A DNA stretch of 64,000 nucleotides from an uncultured Eubacteriales bacterium (GCA_900548625.1 URLO01000001.1:1-64000); one strand, 5' to 3'. Positions 43,993 through 53,846 are shown, numbered from the stretch's first letter. Numbers and translations: made by a program. Notes: generated from the sequence alone by a model not told the origin.

Positions 43993-45318
43993 TTATGCGT
44001 TTTTTTGCAGAAAACGCTTTCCGTGGCTGCGGTAGAGAGAAACAGCGATGAAGATGGTCACAGCCTCAGACAGCGGCATGGTCAGCCAGATGCCGTCTAC
44101 GTCGATGATCCTGGGGAGGATCAGGATGAACACGACAGCGAGGATCAGCGAGCGCAGCGTGGAAATGAGCGCGGAAATAAAGCCGTTTCCAAGCGCTGTG
44201 AAATACCCGGAGAGAAAGACGTTCAGGCCGATGAACAGGAAGACCGGGCAGAACAGCTTCAGGCCCTCCCATGTCAGGTCAAAGACATGGCCGCCGCCCA
44301 CAAACAGCTGGATGATCTGCTGGCCGAGCAGCAGCGAGACAGCCAGAATCAGCACAGACGTGATGGCGATGGTGATGAAGCTGTAGCGCGTCGTTTCATG
44401 GATCTTCTCGTAGTTGCGGGCGCCGACATTGAAGCTGACGATCGGTGCGGCGGCGACGGCGATCCCCATGTAGAAGGAAATGAAGAAATAATAGATGTAC
44501 ATGATGATCGTGACCGCGGCAACGCCGTCCTCGCCGTGGTATTTCATGATGATGATGTTGAATAAAAACGTGGTGATGCCGGTGGACATTTCGGTCAGCA
44601 TTTCGCTGCTTCCGTTGGTGCAGGACTTGACGAGCACCGCCCAGTTTGCCTTCGGCTTGCAGAATCGGATGTGGCCGTGCCTGAGGAAGTATCCCAGCCC
44701 GATCAGCATACTCACCGTGATGGAGAGCAGCGTGCCCAGCGCCGCGCCGAGCGTGCCCATCTTGAAGACCGCCACGAGGATGTAGTCAAAGACGACGTTG
44801 AGGACGAGGCCGGTCAGCGACATCAGCAGGCCGACCTGCGGCTTTGCGTCGGTTCTCACCAGATACTCGAAAAAGAGCTTGAAGGACATCGGGATGCTGC
44901 CCAGAAAGATGACGAAGGCATACGGGAGAACATGCTCCAGAAGGCGCTCGCTGCTGCCAAGGAAAATGCAGATCGGCTTCAGAAACACGATGCCGGCGAC
45001 GGTGAACAGCACCGAGAGCACGAGCAGCACGATCGTGATAAACGTGAAGATCTCGTTGGCCTCGCGCGTTTTGCGCTGGCCCAGTTTTTCACCGATGATC
45101 GCGCCGCCGCCGGTCGCGAGCATGACGGAGGTACCGAAGATGACGCACGTGACCGGGATGACGATGTTGATGCCCGCAAGCGCGTCAGACCCGGCGTAGC
45201 GGGATACGAAAAATCCGTCGATGGTCGTGTAGAACGAGAGAAAGATCATGGTCAGCACAGACGGAACCAGATATTTTAGAAACTGCGGATACGAGATTCT
45301 GCTTTCAAAACAATTCAT
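43993..45318 (-). CDS. MATE family transporter under MerR control
   Basis: A 441-residue MATE protein of the MepA-like branch (LVPSVLTMIFLSFYTTIDGFFVSRYAG at the start; GGGAIIGEKLG in the first half; IGLNVFLSGYFTALGNG in the second). The start is the ATG at 45318, nine bases after GGAG; a TTG two codons upstream is too close to that site. It is divergent from the MerR-type regulator at 45398, and its own promoter carries a MerR-style 19-base spacer with an internal dyad, so it is probably the regulator's target pump. Confidence 0.9.
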   Translation of the reverse strand: MNCFESRISYPQFLKYLVPSVLTMIFLSFYTTIDGFFVSRYAGSDALAGINIVIPVTCVIFGTSVMLATGGGAIIGEKLGQRKTREANEIFTFITIVLLVLSVLFTVAGIVFLKPICIFLGSSERLLEHVLPYAFVIFLGSIPMSFKLFFEYLVRTDAKPQVGLLMSLTGLVLNVVFDYILVAVFKMGTLGAALGTLLSITVSMLIGLGYFLRHGHIRFCKPKANWAVLVKSCTNGSSEMLTEMSTGITTFLFNIIIMKYHGEDGVAAVTIIMYIYYFFISFYMGIAVAAAPIVSFNVGARNYEKIHETTRYSFITIAITSVLILAVSLLLGQQIIQLFVGGGHVFDLTWEGLKLFCPVFLFIGLNVFLSGYFTALGNGFISALISTLRSLILAVVFILILPRIIDVDGIWLTMPLSEAVTIFIAVSLYRSHGKRFLQKNA

Positions 45319-45357
45319 TTTCAAATGCTCCTGCTTGATTATTTCTGAACTGTCTAT

Positions 45358-45388
45358 ATAATAAAGGATATAGTAACTATAGTGTCAA
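45358..45388 (-). promoter_or_regulatory. MerR-type promoter and operator of the MATE gene
   Basis: On the minus strand, TTGACA (45383-45388) and TATTAT (45358-45363) are separated by 19 bases. A perfect dyad, TATAGT-A-ACTATA (45369-45381), lies within that spacer. An over-long spacer with a central palindrome is the defining arrangement of MerR-activated promoters. Confidence 0.8.
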
Positions 45389-45397
45389 GGGGTTTTT

Positions 45398-46225
45398 ATG
45401 AAAGATATGTTTTCCATCGGCGAGCTTGCCGGGTATCAGAACATCTCCAAGCAGACGCTGATCTTTTACGACAAGATCGGCCTGTTTCAGCCGGCCTACG
45501 TCGATCCGAGCAACAAATACCGGTATTACACGGCGAAGCAGATCGATTATCTCGATACGATCCTCATTATGAAGGCGATGGGCTTTTCGCTGGGCGAGAT
45601 TCAGGAGCACATGAAAAACTACACGATCGACACCTCGATCGTCGCGCTGAGAAAGCAGCTGACGGTGCTTGACCAGCAGATCACGCATTTGCAGCTCGTG
45701 CGAAACCGCCTTGCGCACCGGTGCCGGCAGATGGAAAACGTGAAGGCGTTTCACGAGCAAAATCAGGAGGTGACGATCAAGGAGGTGCCGGAGCGGTATC
45801 TGCTCTACGCCGGGGTGGAGGCGCCGCGCTCGTTCCGGGAGATCAGCATTGCGACCAAAAAATGCTTCTCGCAGGCGCTGAGGGACGAGCTTCCGATCTT
45901 CTTTCAGACGGGCGTCATCGTGCCCTACGAGCACATTTTGCAGGGGCGCTATACGGAGGCGAGCATCGCCTTTCTGCCCATCGAGAAAACAGACAAGGCG
46001 CAGAACATCCGCCTGCTTCCCAAGGGAAGGGCGGCGTGTATTTACCACTGCGGCACATATCTGTCCGAGGACACGTCCTATCAGAAGCTGCTGCGCTTCT
46101 GCGAGGAGCATCGGCTGGAGATCCTCTCGGACGCGCATGAGTTTTGCATCAACGACTATATCTCCTCCGGCGATGAAAACGAATATATCACGGAGATCTT
46201 CTTCTATATTCGCGAAAAAGTGTGA
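45398..46225 (+). CDS. MerR family transcriptional regulator with GyrI-like effector domain
   Basis: A 275-residue regulator of the BmrR type. The N-terminal winged helix starts MFSIGELAGYQNISKQTLIFYDKIGLFQPAYVDPSNKYRYYT; a coiled-coil dimer helix covers about 85-125. The C-terminal 150 residues look like a GyrI/AraC-type ligand-binding domain (QTGVIVPYEHILQGRYTEASIAFLP, ACIYHCGTY). Such proteins sense bulky drugs and induce pumps. It is divergent from the MATE gene and likely acts on the dyad between them. Confidence 0.9.
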   Translation: MKDMFSIGELAGYQNISKQTLIFYDKIGLFQPAYVDPSNKYRYYTAKQIDYLDTILIMKAMGFSLGEIQEHMKNYTIDTSIVALRKQLTVLDQQITHLQLVRNRLAHRCRQMENVKAFHEQNQEVTIKEVPERYLLYAGVEAPRSFREISIATKKCFSQALRDELPIFFQTGVIVPYEHILQGRYTEASIAFLPIEKTDKAQNIRLLPKGRAACIYHCGTYLSEDTSYQKLLRFCEEHRLEILSDAHEFCINDYISSGDENEYITEIFFYIREKV

Positions 46226-46250
46226 GCGTTTGGAACTGCAGCCTAAAAAT

Positions 46251-46287
46251 AAGGACTTCCGGTCATTCACCGGAAGTCCTTATTTTA
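46251..46287 (+). terminator. Intrinsic terminator of the merR gene
   Basis: AAGGACTTCCGGT (46251-46263) pairs with ACCGGAAGTCCTT (46269-46281), followed by ATTTTA. Confidence 0.9.
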
Positions 46288-46294
46288 TGTCGCG

Positions 46295-46456
46295 TTATAC
46301 TAAAACCTGTTTGAAATCGTTAAAAGATTTCTGAGGATAAATTGTGCCAGAAAAGGCAGATGACGCAGCTGGGCGGTTGCCCAGCAAGGAAGATAACGCA
46401 TTCTGGCGCAATTTAGACCAGAAAGCATGGAAGATTTTAATCAGGTTTTAGTATTA
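46295..46456. mobile_element. MITE-like palindromic element at the 3' end of ribF
   Basis: A 156-bp non-coding element (46298-46453) with perfect 12-bp terminal inverted repeats, TACTAAAACCTG and CAGGTTTTAGTA. It has internal inverted repeats (46338-46352 with 46401-46415, 14 of 15 matching; GCTGGGC at 46368 with GCCCAGC at 46379) and is flanked by TTA on both sides (or by TA, if the element is counted two bases shorter at each end). It encodes no protein, so it needs a transposase in trans. The right end supplies the last codons and the stop of ribF. Confidence 0.8.
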
Positions 46457-47340
46457 AAATAGGCGCGCGTTGTATCTGCGTCGTGCGCGATCTGCGCCCT
46501 GAGCGCGTCCAGCGAGGCAAAGCGCTGCTCCGGACGGAGCATTTTGTACAGCCAGACGTGCAGTGTGCGGCCGTAGATCGAGCCGCGGAAGTCGAGAAGA
46601 TTGGCCTCCAGAACCGGTGCGGGAAGGCTCCCAGCAGTGGGGTGGACGCCGATGTTCACGACCGCGTCGTAGTCCGCTCCGTCCAGCTCCGCGCGGGCGG
46701 CGTAGACGCCGTGCGGCGGAACGAGGACATCCGGCTCAAAGGGGAGATTGGCGGTCGGGAAGCCGAGCGTATGCCCGAGGTGGCTGCCATGCGAGACGAT
46801 GCCGGAGACGAGGTGCGGATGGCCGAGAAAGCGCCGCGCCGTCTCCGCATCGCCGCGCTCAAGCTGCTCGCGGATGACGGTCGAGCTGACGCGGACGCCG
46901 TCCAGCGTCACCTGCGGCACGATCTCGCAGCCGATGCCGCGCACAATGCAGGCGGCCTGCAAAAGCGCTGCCGTGCCCTCGCCGTGAAAGCCGAAGCGGT
47001 AGTCGTGCCCGCAGACGATGTGCGCCGCACGCAGCCGCCCGACCAGATATTCCTCAAAAAATGCCTCCCACGGCATTTCCATCATGGCGCGGTCGAAGTG
47101 CTCAAAGATCACCTCGTCCATGCCGTAGAGACGCTGCATCAGGAGCGTGCGCTCGTCCATCGTGCTCAAAAGCGGCGCGGGGGCCGCGCAGAGCAGCCGG
47201 GACGGATGCGCGTCAAAGCTCATGGCCGCCGCCGGGATGGCGAGTCTGTCCGCCGCAGCGCGTGTGCGGCGCAGCAGCGCGCCGTGGCCAATGTGAACGC
47301 CGTCAAAAAAACCGAGCGCAACTGCGCGTGGAGTGTCCAA
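46441..47340 (-). CDS. ribF: Bifunctional riboflavin kinase / FAD synthetase
   Basis: A 299-residue RibF making FMN and FAD. The FAD synthetase half has ALGFFDGVHIGHGALL and VCGHDYRFGFHGEG and SSTVIREQLERGD; the riboflavin kinase half has GHTLGFPTANLPF and HGVYAA. The apparent start is a TTG at 47340, one base after the truB stop, with GAGGT about ten bases upstream. The C-terminus (NTKT and stop) is written by the terminal repeat of the MITE-like element, so the original end has been replaced, without touching conserved parts. Last gene of the rimP operon. Confidence 0.92.
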   Translation of the reverse strand: MDTPRAVALGFFDGVHIGHGALLRRTRAAADRLAIPAAAMSFDAHPSRLLCAAPAPLLSTMDERTLLMQRLYGMDEVIFEHFDRAMMEMPWEAFFEEYLVGRLRAAHIVCGHDYRFGFHGEGTAALLQAACIVRGIGCEIVPQVTLDGVRVSSTVIREQLERGDAETARRFLGHPHLVSGIVSHGSHLGHTLGFPTANLPFEPDVLVPPHGVYAARAELDGADYDAVVNIGVHPTAGSLPAPVLEANLLDFRGSIYGRTLHVWLYKMLRPEQRFASLDALRAQIAHDADTTRAYFNTKT

Positions 47341-47341
47341 G

Positions 47342-48220
47342 TTATGTTACCTCGAAAAAATTCTTGATGACGGAGAGCGTGCCGCCCTCCGACCTGCCGA
47401 GCATGAGAAAATTCCCGTCCTCGGCATAGACACGGAAGGTCCCGTCGGGGAAGCTCCGGTCGCGCACGTCCGCGCCGTTGCGGATACGGGCGGCCTGCCC
47501 CATCGTGACGATGAGCGCTGGATGACGGGAAAAGAGCGCGTCCACGGGCATGAGCAGCGCCTGCGGGTCGTTTTCCGCCGCAAAGTCTAAGATCTGCTGC
47601 ATCGTGACGGCCTGACGGAGCGTGAAGCCGCCCGCCGCCGTCCGGCGAAGCGCGGACATGCAGCCGCCGCAGCCGAGTGCCGCGCCGATGTCATGGCAGA
47701 GCGTGCGGACATACGTTCCTTTGGAGCAGCGCACGCGGAGCGTCCAATCGCTGCCCGCGCCGTCCAGAAGCTCCAGCTCGTGGATGGTGACGGGGCGGGG
47801 CTGCCGCTCGACCTCCTGACCCTTGCGCGCCAGCTCATAGAGCTTTTTGCCGCCGATCTTGATCGCCGAGTACATGGGCGGAAGCTGTTCCATGGGGCCC
47901 GTAAACTGCCGGAGCACGCGTTCCAGCGCCTCCTTTGTGACGCTGACGGGGTGCTCGGCGAGCGTTTCGCCGCTCGTATCCTGCGTGTTGGTGACAAGAC
48001 CGAGCCGCAGACCCGCGACATATTCCTTTTCCGCCGATTCCATGAATTCTGCCGCGCGTGTGGCGCGGCCCACAAAAACAGGCAGCACGCCCGTCGCCAT
48101 CGGGTCGAGCGTTCCGCCGTGACCGACGCGGCGTTCATGGAACACGCCGCGCAGCTTTGCCGCCACATCCTGGCTGGTCCAGCCGGAGGGCTTGTCTACA
48201 ATGATGATCCCGTTTGCCAT
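47342..48220 (-). CDS. truB: tRNA pseudouridine(55) synthase
   Basis: A 292-residue TruB forming pseudouridine 55 in the tRNA T loop. GIIIVDKPSGWTSQDV at the start and VGHGGTLDPMATGVLPV, with the catalytic aspartate, identify it; YSAIKIGGKKLYELAR and CSKGTYVRTL follow, and a PUA-like C-terminus ends the protein. The start at 48220 is one base from the nrnA stop. Canonical position in the nusA-infB operon. Confidence 0.95.
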   Translation of the reverse strand: MANGIIIVDKPSGWTSQDVAAKLRGVFHERRVGHGGTLDPMATGVLPVFVGRATRAAEFMESAEKEYVAGLRLGLVTNTQDTSGETLAEHPVSVTKEALERVLRQFTGPMEQLPPMYSAIKIGGKKLYELARKGQEVERQPRPVTIHELELLDGAGSDWTLRVRCSKGTYVRTLCHDIGAALGCGGCMSALRRTAAGGFTLRQAVTMQQILDFAAENDPQALLMPVDALFSRHPALIVTMGQAARIRNGADVRDRSFPDGTFRVYAEDGNFLMLGRSEGGTLSVIKNFFEVT

Positions 48221-48221
48221 A

Positions 48222-49175
48222 TCAGAGCTTGATGCCGCTTGCCGCGAGCACGTCCAGAATTGCCTTTTTTGCACCCTCGATGCCGCCTGCGACCGAGGCT
48301 CCGGCGGCCGCGGCATGTCCGCCGCCGCCAAGCTGCTGGCACAGCGCACAGGCGTCATAGCGCGGGCTGGTGCGCAGGGAGAGCTTCCCCATGCCGCCTT
48401 CGACCTCGCGGATCATGATGCCGATCTCGACGCCCTCGATCGCGCGGGCAAAGCCGGAGATGGAGTCGATGTCGTCCTCCGAGATCGCCAGCTCGTCGAT
48501 CCAGCGCTGCGGGAGCGTACACAGCCCGACAAGGCCCTGCGCGTACAGCTCGACATGCGTGGTCAGCCGCGCCTCGAGCTTCAGCCGTGCAAAGCTCTTG
48601 GTGTCAAAAAATGCCTTGTTGATCGGCGCGACGTCCGCGCCGCATTCGATGAGATCAGCAGCCACGCGGAGCGTGTTTCCGGTGACGTTGGAGTATTTGA
48701 AGCAGCCCGTGTCGGTCGATACCGCGACGTAGAGCGCCTCGGCGGTCGCCTTGTCAAGCGGCGCACCCATCTCGCGCAGAAGCGCGTAGATGATCTCGCC
48801 GCAGGCTGCGCGGTCGGGCAGGACGAGCTTTTTGTCACAGGGGAGCGAGTTGCTGCCGTGGTGGTCGATCACCAGCTCCAGCCGCGCCGCAAGCGGCTCG
48901 GCGCCGAAGGACAGCAGCCCCTCGGAGGCGATGTCCGTGGAGATGACGGTCCGGTCGGGAGCGGCGCTTTGGCAGGTCAGCCCCGCCACATACGGGCGCA
49001 GACGCTTTGTGAACTGCGGGTTTTCCAGCACGTCCGCCTGCTTTCCGAGCGCACGCAGCCCGCGGCAGAGCGCGGCGGCGCACCCGACGGTGTCTCCGTC
49101 GGGGCGGCGGTGGGTCAGGATCACATAGCGGTCGTTTGCCAGCAGGAACTGCGCGGTCTCATGTATTGTCATCAT
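48222..49175 (-). CDS. nrnA: DHH-family oligoribonuclease / pAp phosphatase
   Basis: A 317-residue NrnA-like protein that degrades short RNA oligomers and, in the family, pAp. DHH motifs are THRRPDGDTVG, STDIASEG and VIDHHGSN; the DHHA1 domain ends with LGGGGHAAAAGAS. GAGGAG lies 7 bases before the ATG at 49175 (a second ATG follows directly). It overlaps rbfA by 17 bases, which is common for this pair in Firmicutes. Confidence 0.93.
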   Translation of the reverse strand: MMTIHETAQFLLANDRYVILTHRRPDGDTVGCAAALCRGLRALGKQADVLENPQFTKRLRPYVAGLTCQSAAPDRTVISTDIASEGLLSFGAEPLAARLELVIDHHGSNSLPCDKKLVLPDRAACGEIIYALLREMGAPLDKATAEALYVAVSTDTGCFKYSNVTGNTLRVAADLIECGADVAPINKAFFDTKSFARLKLEARLTTHVELYAQGLVGLCTLPQRWIDELAISEDDIDSISGFARAIEGVEIGIMIREVEGGMGKLSLRTSPRYDACALCQQLGGGGHAAAAGASVAGGIEGAKKAILDVLAASGIKL

Positions 49176-49536
49176 GCTCCGGCTCCTCACGGTTTTCCTG
49201 CGCACTCAGGCGGCTGAGCAGGTCATACATATGCGCGCCGTACTTGAGCGAGTCGTCCAGCTCGAACACCAGCTCCGGCGTATAGCGAAGCTGGAGCTTC
49301 TGGCCAAGCTCACGCCGCAGCCAGCCGCCCGCAGAGCGGAGGCCCTTCATGGCCTCGTTCTCACGCGATTCCTCCAGAACGCTGATATGCACCTTGGCAT
49401 AGCGCAGGTCGCTCGTCGTATCCACGCGCGTGATCGAGAGCATCGTCTGCACGCGCGGGTCCTTGAGCCCGCGGATCAGATCCGAAAGCTCGCGCTGGAT
49501 CTCTTCATTGATTCTTCCGATTCGATTGGATGCCAT
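49159..49536 (-). CDS. rbfA: Ribosome-binding factor A
   Basis: A 125-residue RbfA, a 30S maturation factor with a KH-like fold. NRIGRINEEIQRELSDLI at the start and DPRVQTMLSITRVDTTSDLRYAKVHISVL are the family pattern. It lies between infB (33 bases upstream) and nrnA (overlapping) in the usual order. Confidence 0.95.
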   Translation of the reverse strand: MASNRIGRINEEIQRELSDLIRGLKDPRVQTMLSITRVDTTSDLRYAKVHISVLEESRENEAMKGLRSAGGWLRRELGQKLQLRYTPELVFELDDSLKYGAHMYDLLSRLSAQENREEPEHDDNT

Positions 49537-49569
49537 AAGAGCCTCCTTCTGATTTGAAAAGCGTCAGGC

Positions 49570-51936
49570 TCAGTCCTTGATCTGCTCCATGACGAAGCAT
49601 TCAAAAATATCGCCTTCCTTGATGTCGTTGAACTTGTCGATGGACATGCCGCACTCGTAGTTCTGCGCGACCTCCTTGACCGAGTCCTTGAAGCGCTGCA
49701 GCGAGCCGAGCACGCCCTCGTGGATGACGACGTTGTCACGCAGGACGCGCACCTGCGCGTCGCGGGTGATCTTGCCGTCCTTGACGTAGCAGCCTGCGAC
49801 CGTGCCGACGGTGGAGACCTTGTAGGTCTGGCGCACCTCGGCGTGGCCGATGATGGCCTCGCGGTACTTCGGGGCGAGCATACCCTTCATGGCGTCGCCG
49901 ATCTCGTTGATCGCGTCGTAGATGACGCGGTACATGCGCATATCGACCTTGTCGCGCTTGGCCGCCGCCTGCGCCAGCTCGTTCGGACGGACGTTGAAGC
50001 CGATCACGATGGCGTTGGAGGTGGAGGCAAGCAGAATGTCGGATTCGTTGATCGCGCCGACGCCCGCGTGAATGACCTTGACGCGGACCTCCTCGTTCGA
50101 GAGCTTCTCGAGCGAGGCCTTGACGGCCTCCGCCGAGCCCTGCACGTCGGCCTTGACGATCAGGTTCAGCTCCTTCATCTCGCCCTCCTTGAGCTTGGAG
50201 AACAGACTCTCGAGCGTGACCTTCTGGTTGAGCTTGTTGAGATCGTCCTTGATCTTCTGCTTTCTCTGCTCGACGAGCTGACGGGCCATGCGCTCGTCGG
50301 CAACGGCGCTGAATTCGTCGCCCGGCGTGGGAACGTCGGTCAGGCCGGTGATCTCGACCGGCACGGACGGGCCTGCGTCCTTGACCTGCTGGCCCTTGTC
50401 GTTCGTCATGACGCGCACGCGGCCGACGGCCGTGCCCGCGATGATGATGTCGCCCTGATGGAGCGTGCCGTTCTGGACGAGCAGCGATGCGATCGGGCCG
50501 CGGGTCTTGTCAAGCCGCGCCTCGATGACCGTGCCCTTGCCGGCGCGGTTGGGGTTGGCCTTCAGCTCCTGCATCTCGGCGGTCAGGATGACCGTCTCCA
50601 GCAGGTCGTCGATGCCCAAGCCGGTCTTGGCAGAGATCTTGCAGACCTCCGTTTCGCCGCCCCATTCCGCCGGGACCAGACCGTGCTCGGTGAGCTGGGT
50701 CAGGATGCGGTCGGGGTTCGCGGCGTGCTTATCCATCTTGTTGACGGCCACGATGATGGGGATGTTCGCCGCCTTGGCATGGTTGATGGCCTCGATGGTC
50801 TGCGGCATGATACCGTCGTCGGCAGCCACGACCAGAATGGCGATGTCGGTGCACATGGCGCCGCGCGCGCGCATCTCGGTGAACGCGGCGTGACCCGGCG
50901 TGTCGAGGAAGGTGATGGGCTGGCCGTTGATTTTGACGGTATAGGCGCCGATGTGCTGCGTGATGCCGCCGGCTTCGCCCGCGGCGACCTTTGCGTGACG
51001 GATGTAGTCGAGCAGGCTCGTCTTGCCGTGGTCGACGTGACCCATGACGACGACGACCGGCGGACGGGGCATCAGCTCGTCTGCGGTGTCCTCGTGGTCG
51101 TCAAAGAGGCGCTCCTCGATGGTGACGACGACCTCGCGCTCGACCTTGCAGCCGAGCTCGACCGCGACGAATTCCGCCGTGTCAAAGTCGATGGTCTGGT
51201 TGACACTGGCCATGACACCGTTTTTCATGAGGCACTTGATGACCTCGGCGGCGGTTTTTTTCATGCGCGAGGCAAGCTCACCCACGGTGATCTCGTCGGG
51301 GATCTTCACGACGAGCTGCGCCTTCTTGGCGATCTCGAGCTGGAGACGGCGCATCTTTTCCTGCTCCTCGGAGCGGGATTTGCTGCCGAATTTCTTGCCC
51401 TGCTGCTGCTTTTTGTTCTTGTTGCCGATCTTCTGCTTGCCGCTCTGATAATTCTGCACGCGGTCGGAGACGAGAGAATCGACGCGGTCGTCATAGCGGT
51501 CGGCGTTGACCGTGACGGCGCTGGTATCGATGATGCGGCGCTCACGCTTGCGCTCGGGCTGCGGCTGCTTCGGTTGCTGCGCGGGCTGCTGCGGGCGGTT
51601 CTGCGGCTGAGACTGCTGCGGTCTTGTCTGCTGCTGCGGTGCGGCAGGTCTTGCCTGTGCGGCTGCGGCAGGCTTGGGTGCGCTCTGCTGCGCCGGAGCG
51701 GCCGGCTTCTGCGCGGCGGGAGCCTCCTTCGCCTTTGCGGCGGCAAAGACCTCCTCCAGCGATGCGATCTGATGGTTCTGGGTGATATAATCAAAAACGA
51801 CGTTCAGCTGTTCTTCCGAAAGATTCTGAGAACTGCTCTTGGGCTTCGGGAAGAACTTTCCCACGGCCTCGATGACGTCCTTCGTGTTCATCGCGAAGTC
51901 GTCCGCAACCTCTTTGATCTTGTACTTGATTTCCAT
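49570..51936 (-). CDS. infB: Translation initiation factor IF-2
   Basis: A 788-residue IF-2. An N-terminal conserved domain (about 1-60) is followed by a Q/P/A-rich low-complexity linker to about 155 and a second N-domain with [21 protein letters not shown]. The G domain has [14 protein letters not shown] (G1), [10 protein letters not shown] (G3), AVNKMDK (G4) and SAKTG (G5), then domains II-IV. CAGGAGG lies 9 bases before the ATG at 51936. It is in the operon between ylxQ and rbfA. Confidence 0.96.
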   Translation of the reverse strand: MEIKYKIKEVADDFAMNTKDVIEAVGKFFPKPKSSSQNLSEEQLNVVFDYITQNHQIASLEEVFAAAKAKEAPAAQKPAAPAQQSAPKPAAAAQARPAAPQQQTRPQQSQPQNRPQQPAQQPKQPQPERKRERRIIDTSAVTVNADRYDDRVDSLVSDRVQNYQSGKQKIGNKNKKQQQGKKFGSKSRSEEQEKMRRLQLEIAKKAQLVVKIPDEITVGELASRMKKTAAEVIKCLMKNGVMASVNQTIDFDTAEFVAVELGCKVEREVVVTIEERLFDDHEDTADELMPRPPVVVVMGHVDHGKTSLLDYIRHAKVAAGEAGGITQHIGAYTVKINGQPITFLDTPGHAAFTEMRARGAMCTDIAILVVAADDGIMPQTIEAINHAKAANIPIIVAVNKMDKHAANPDRILTQLTEHGLVPAEWGGETEVCKISAKTGLGIDDLLETVILTAEMQELKANPNRAGKGTVIEARLDKTRGPIASLLVQNGTLHQGDIIIAGTAVGRVRVMTNDKGQQVKDAGPSVPVEITGLTDVPTPGDEFSAVADERMARQLVEQRKQKIKDDLNKLNQKVTLESLFSKLKEGEMKELNLIVKADVQGSAEAVKASLEKLSNEEVRVKVIHAGVGAINESDILLASTSNAIVIGFNVRPNELAQAAAKRDKVDMRMYRVIYDAINEIGDAMKGMLAPKYREAIIGHAEVRQTYKVSTVGTVAGCYVKDGKITRDAQVRVLRDNVVIHEGVLGSLQRFKDSVKEVAQNYECGMSIDKFNDIKEGDIFECFVMEQIKD

Positions 51937-51953
51937 ACAGCCACCTCCTGTGA

Positions 51954-52364
51954 TTACTTTCCGTGTTTGATGTTGTTGCGATGCGCCTTTTCTTCCTGAC
52001 GGCGCTTCTTGACGCGGTCGGTCTGCCGCTGAAGCTCCTCCATGACGGGCGCATATTTTTCCGTATCGCCGAGTGCCTGCATGAACGCGAGCGCCAGCGG
52101 CGCGTCGGTCAGCGCGCACAGCGCGCAGGCGTTGCAGCCGAGCGCCCCGCCAAGCTCCTCCTTGGTGTAGGGCGCGCAGATGTAGGGCGGCTTTCCGCTG
52201 CGGCAGAACGACCGCGCGCGGCGGAAGGTGTGATCGGCAGCGTCCTTTGCCACGAGCAGCAGACGCGCGTGACCCGAGCGGCAGGCGATGCCGGCCGGCT
52301 CCTCGCCGACCTCCGCCAGACGGCCCCTGCGGGCCAGACCCAGCAGTCCAAGCGCTTTATCCAT
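51954..52364 (-). CDS. L7Ae/L30e-family RNA-binding protein YlxQ-like
   Basis: A 136-residue protein. The first 95 residues match the L7Ae/L30e fold of YlxQ ([22 protein letters not shown], then [12 protein letters not shown]), which binds kink-turn RNA; a basic tail ([19 protein letters not shown]) follows. It overlaps ylxR by 8 bases and precedes infB by 17. The family call rests on position and pattern. Confidence 0.85.
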   Translation of the reverse strand: MDKALGLLGLARRGRLAEVGEEPAGIACRSGHARLLLVAKDAADHTFRRARSFCRSGKPPYICAPYTKEELGGALGCNACALCALTDAPLALAFMQALGDTEKYAPVMEELQRQTDRVKKRRQEEKAHRNNIKHGK

Positions 52365-52632
52365 TGCGGCGTTCCACCTCCATTGCTTCCAGCAGCGCGT
52401 CATAGATCTCCGGCGCGACCGCGCAGTCAAACGCGCGCTCGAGCGCCCGCGCCTTCCTGGCACGCTTCAGGCACTCCGGATCGGGGCAGACATACGCGCC
52501 GCGGCCGGGCGCCTTGCCGCGAAAATCGAGCGACAGCGTGCCGTCGGGCGCGCGCACCACGCGCACGAGTTCTTTTTTCGGCTTCATTTCACGGCAGCCG
52601 ACGCACTGCCGCATGGGGATCTTTTTCTGCAT
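52357..52632 (-). CDS. YlxR family RNA-binding protein
   Basis: A 91-residue YlxR protein (DUF448), recognised by PMRQCVGCREMKPKKELVRVVR and GRGAYVCPDPECLKRARK. YlxR is a nucleoid/RNA-binding protein encoded between nusA and infB across Firmicutes. Start at 52632 with GGAGG upstream. It overlaps ylxQ. Confidence 0.92.
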   Translation of the reverse strand: MQKKIPMRQCVGCREMKPKKELVRVVRAPDGTLSLDFRGKAPGRGAYVCPDPECLKRARKARALERAFDCAVAPEIYDALLEAMEVERRNG

Positions 52633-52678
52633 GGACGCCGCCTCCTTTTCTGCGGTGATACGGGTTATGAGCTGTGAT

Positions 52679-53827
52679 TTATTCCTCCGGCGCGGCGCCG
52701 GGCTCGGCCTCGACCGGCTCCGCGGCAGCGGGCTCGGACCCGGCCTCGGGAGCGGGCGCTTCCGGCTCGTCAAACTCCTGCGCCTGGGACGCGGGCTTGA
52801 TGTCGATCTTATAGCCGGTCAGGCGCGCGGCCAGACGGGCATTCTGACCCTCCTTGCCGATGGCAAGCGAGAGCTGGTCGTCGGGGACGATCACGCGGCA
52901 GGCCTTGCTCAGACCCGGCAGCACCGTGACAGAGATGACGTCCGCAGGGCTGAGCGCGGAGGCGATGAATTGCGCCGGGTCCTCCGACCAGACGACGATG
53001 TCCATTTTCTCGCCGTGCAGCTCGCTGACGACCGCGCCCACGCGGCCGCCTCTCGGGCCGACGCACGCGCCGACGGGATCGACGTTCTCCTCGGTGGCGC
53101 AGACGGCCAGCTTCGTGCGGGAGCCGGCTTCGCGGGCGATGGACTTGACCTCCACAGCGCCGGATGCGATCTCGGGCACCTCCAGCTCAAACAGGCGTTT
53201 GACCAGACCCGGATGGGTACGCGAGACGATGATCTGCGGGCCGCGGGTCGAGCGGCGGACCTCCACGACGTAGACGCGGATGATGTCGCCTTCCTTATAA
53301 CGCTCGCCGTGTACCTGCTCGGAAGCGGAGAGCATGGCGTCGGTCTTGTCGCTGCCGCCGCCGATGCGGACGATCATGTCGCCCGTGTCGGGCAGGATGC
53401 GCAGGACCGTTGCGGTCAGGATCTCATGCTCCTTGGAGGCAAAGGCGTCGAAGACCATGCCGCGCTCGGCCTCGCGGATGCCCTGAATGATGACCTGCTT
53501 GGCGGTCTGGGCGGCGATGCGGCCGAATTCCTGCGTCTTGACATCGACGTTCACAAGATCGCCGAGCTGCGCGTGCTTGTTGATCTTGCGCGCGGCATCG
53601 AGCGAAATTTCGGTTGCGGGCGTCAGAACGTCGTCCACGACCTCCTTCTGCACATACATGTGCATGTCGTTGCCCTCGACCTCGACGAACACATTGTCGG
53701 TGTAGCCTTCTTTGTCCTTTTTATAAGCGGCAACGAGCGCCTGCGTGATCTTATCGACCATGTAGGCCTGCGGGATGCCGCGCTCTTTTTCGAGCTGCGC
53801 CAGAGCGGCGAAAATTTCGGCGTTCAT
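52679..53827 (-). CDS. nusA: Transcription termination/antitermination factor NusA
   Basis: A 382-residue NusA. The N-terminal polymerase-binding domain (MNAEIFAALAQLEKERGI) is followed by an S1 domain (about 130-200), two KH domains (CVGPRGGRVGAVVSELHGEKMDIV and LAIGKEGQNARLAARLTGYKIDI) and an acidic A/E/P-rich tail of about 45 residues. GAGGAG lies before the ATG at 53827. It follows rimP by 19 bases. Confidence 0.95.
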   Translation of the reverse strand: MNAEIFAALAQLEKERGIPQAYMVDKITQALVAAYKKDKEGYTDNVFVEVEGNDMHMYVQKEVVDDVLTPATEISLDAARKINKHAQLGDLVNVDVKTQEFGRIAAQTAKQVIIQGIREAERGMVFDAFASKEHEILTATVLRILPDTGDMIVRIGGGSDKTDAMLSASEQVHGERYKEGDIIRVYVVEVRRSTRGPQIIVSRTHPGLVKRLFELEVPEIASGAVEVKSIAREAGSRTKLAVCATEENVDPVGACVGPRGGRVGAVVSELHGEKMDIVVWSEDPAQFIASALSPADVISVTVLPGLSKACRVIVPDDQLSLAIGKEGQNARLAARLTGYKIDIKPASQAQEFDEPEAPAPEAGSEPAAAEPVEAEPGAAPEE

Positions 53828-53846
53828 TTTTCCAGAGTCCTCCTCG

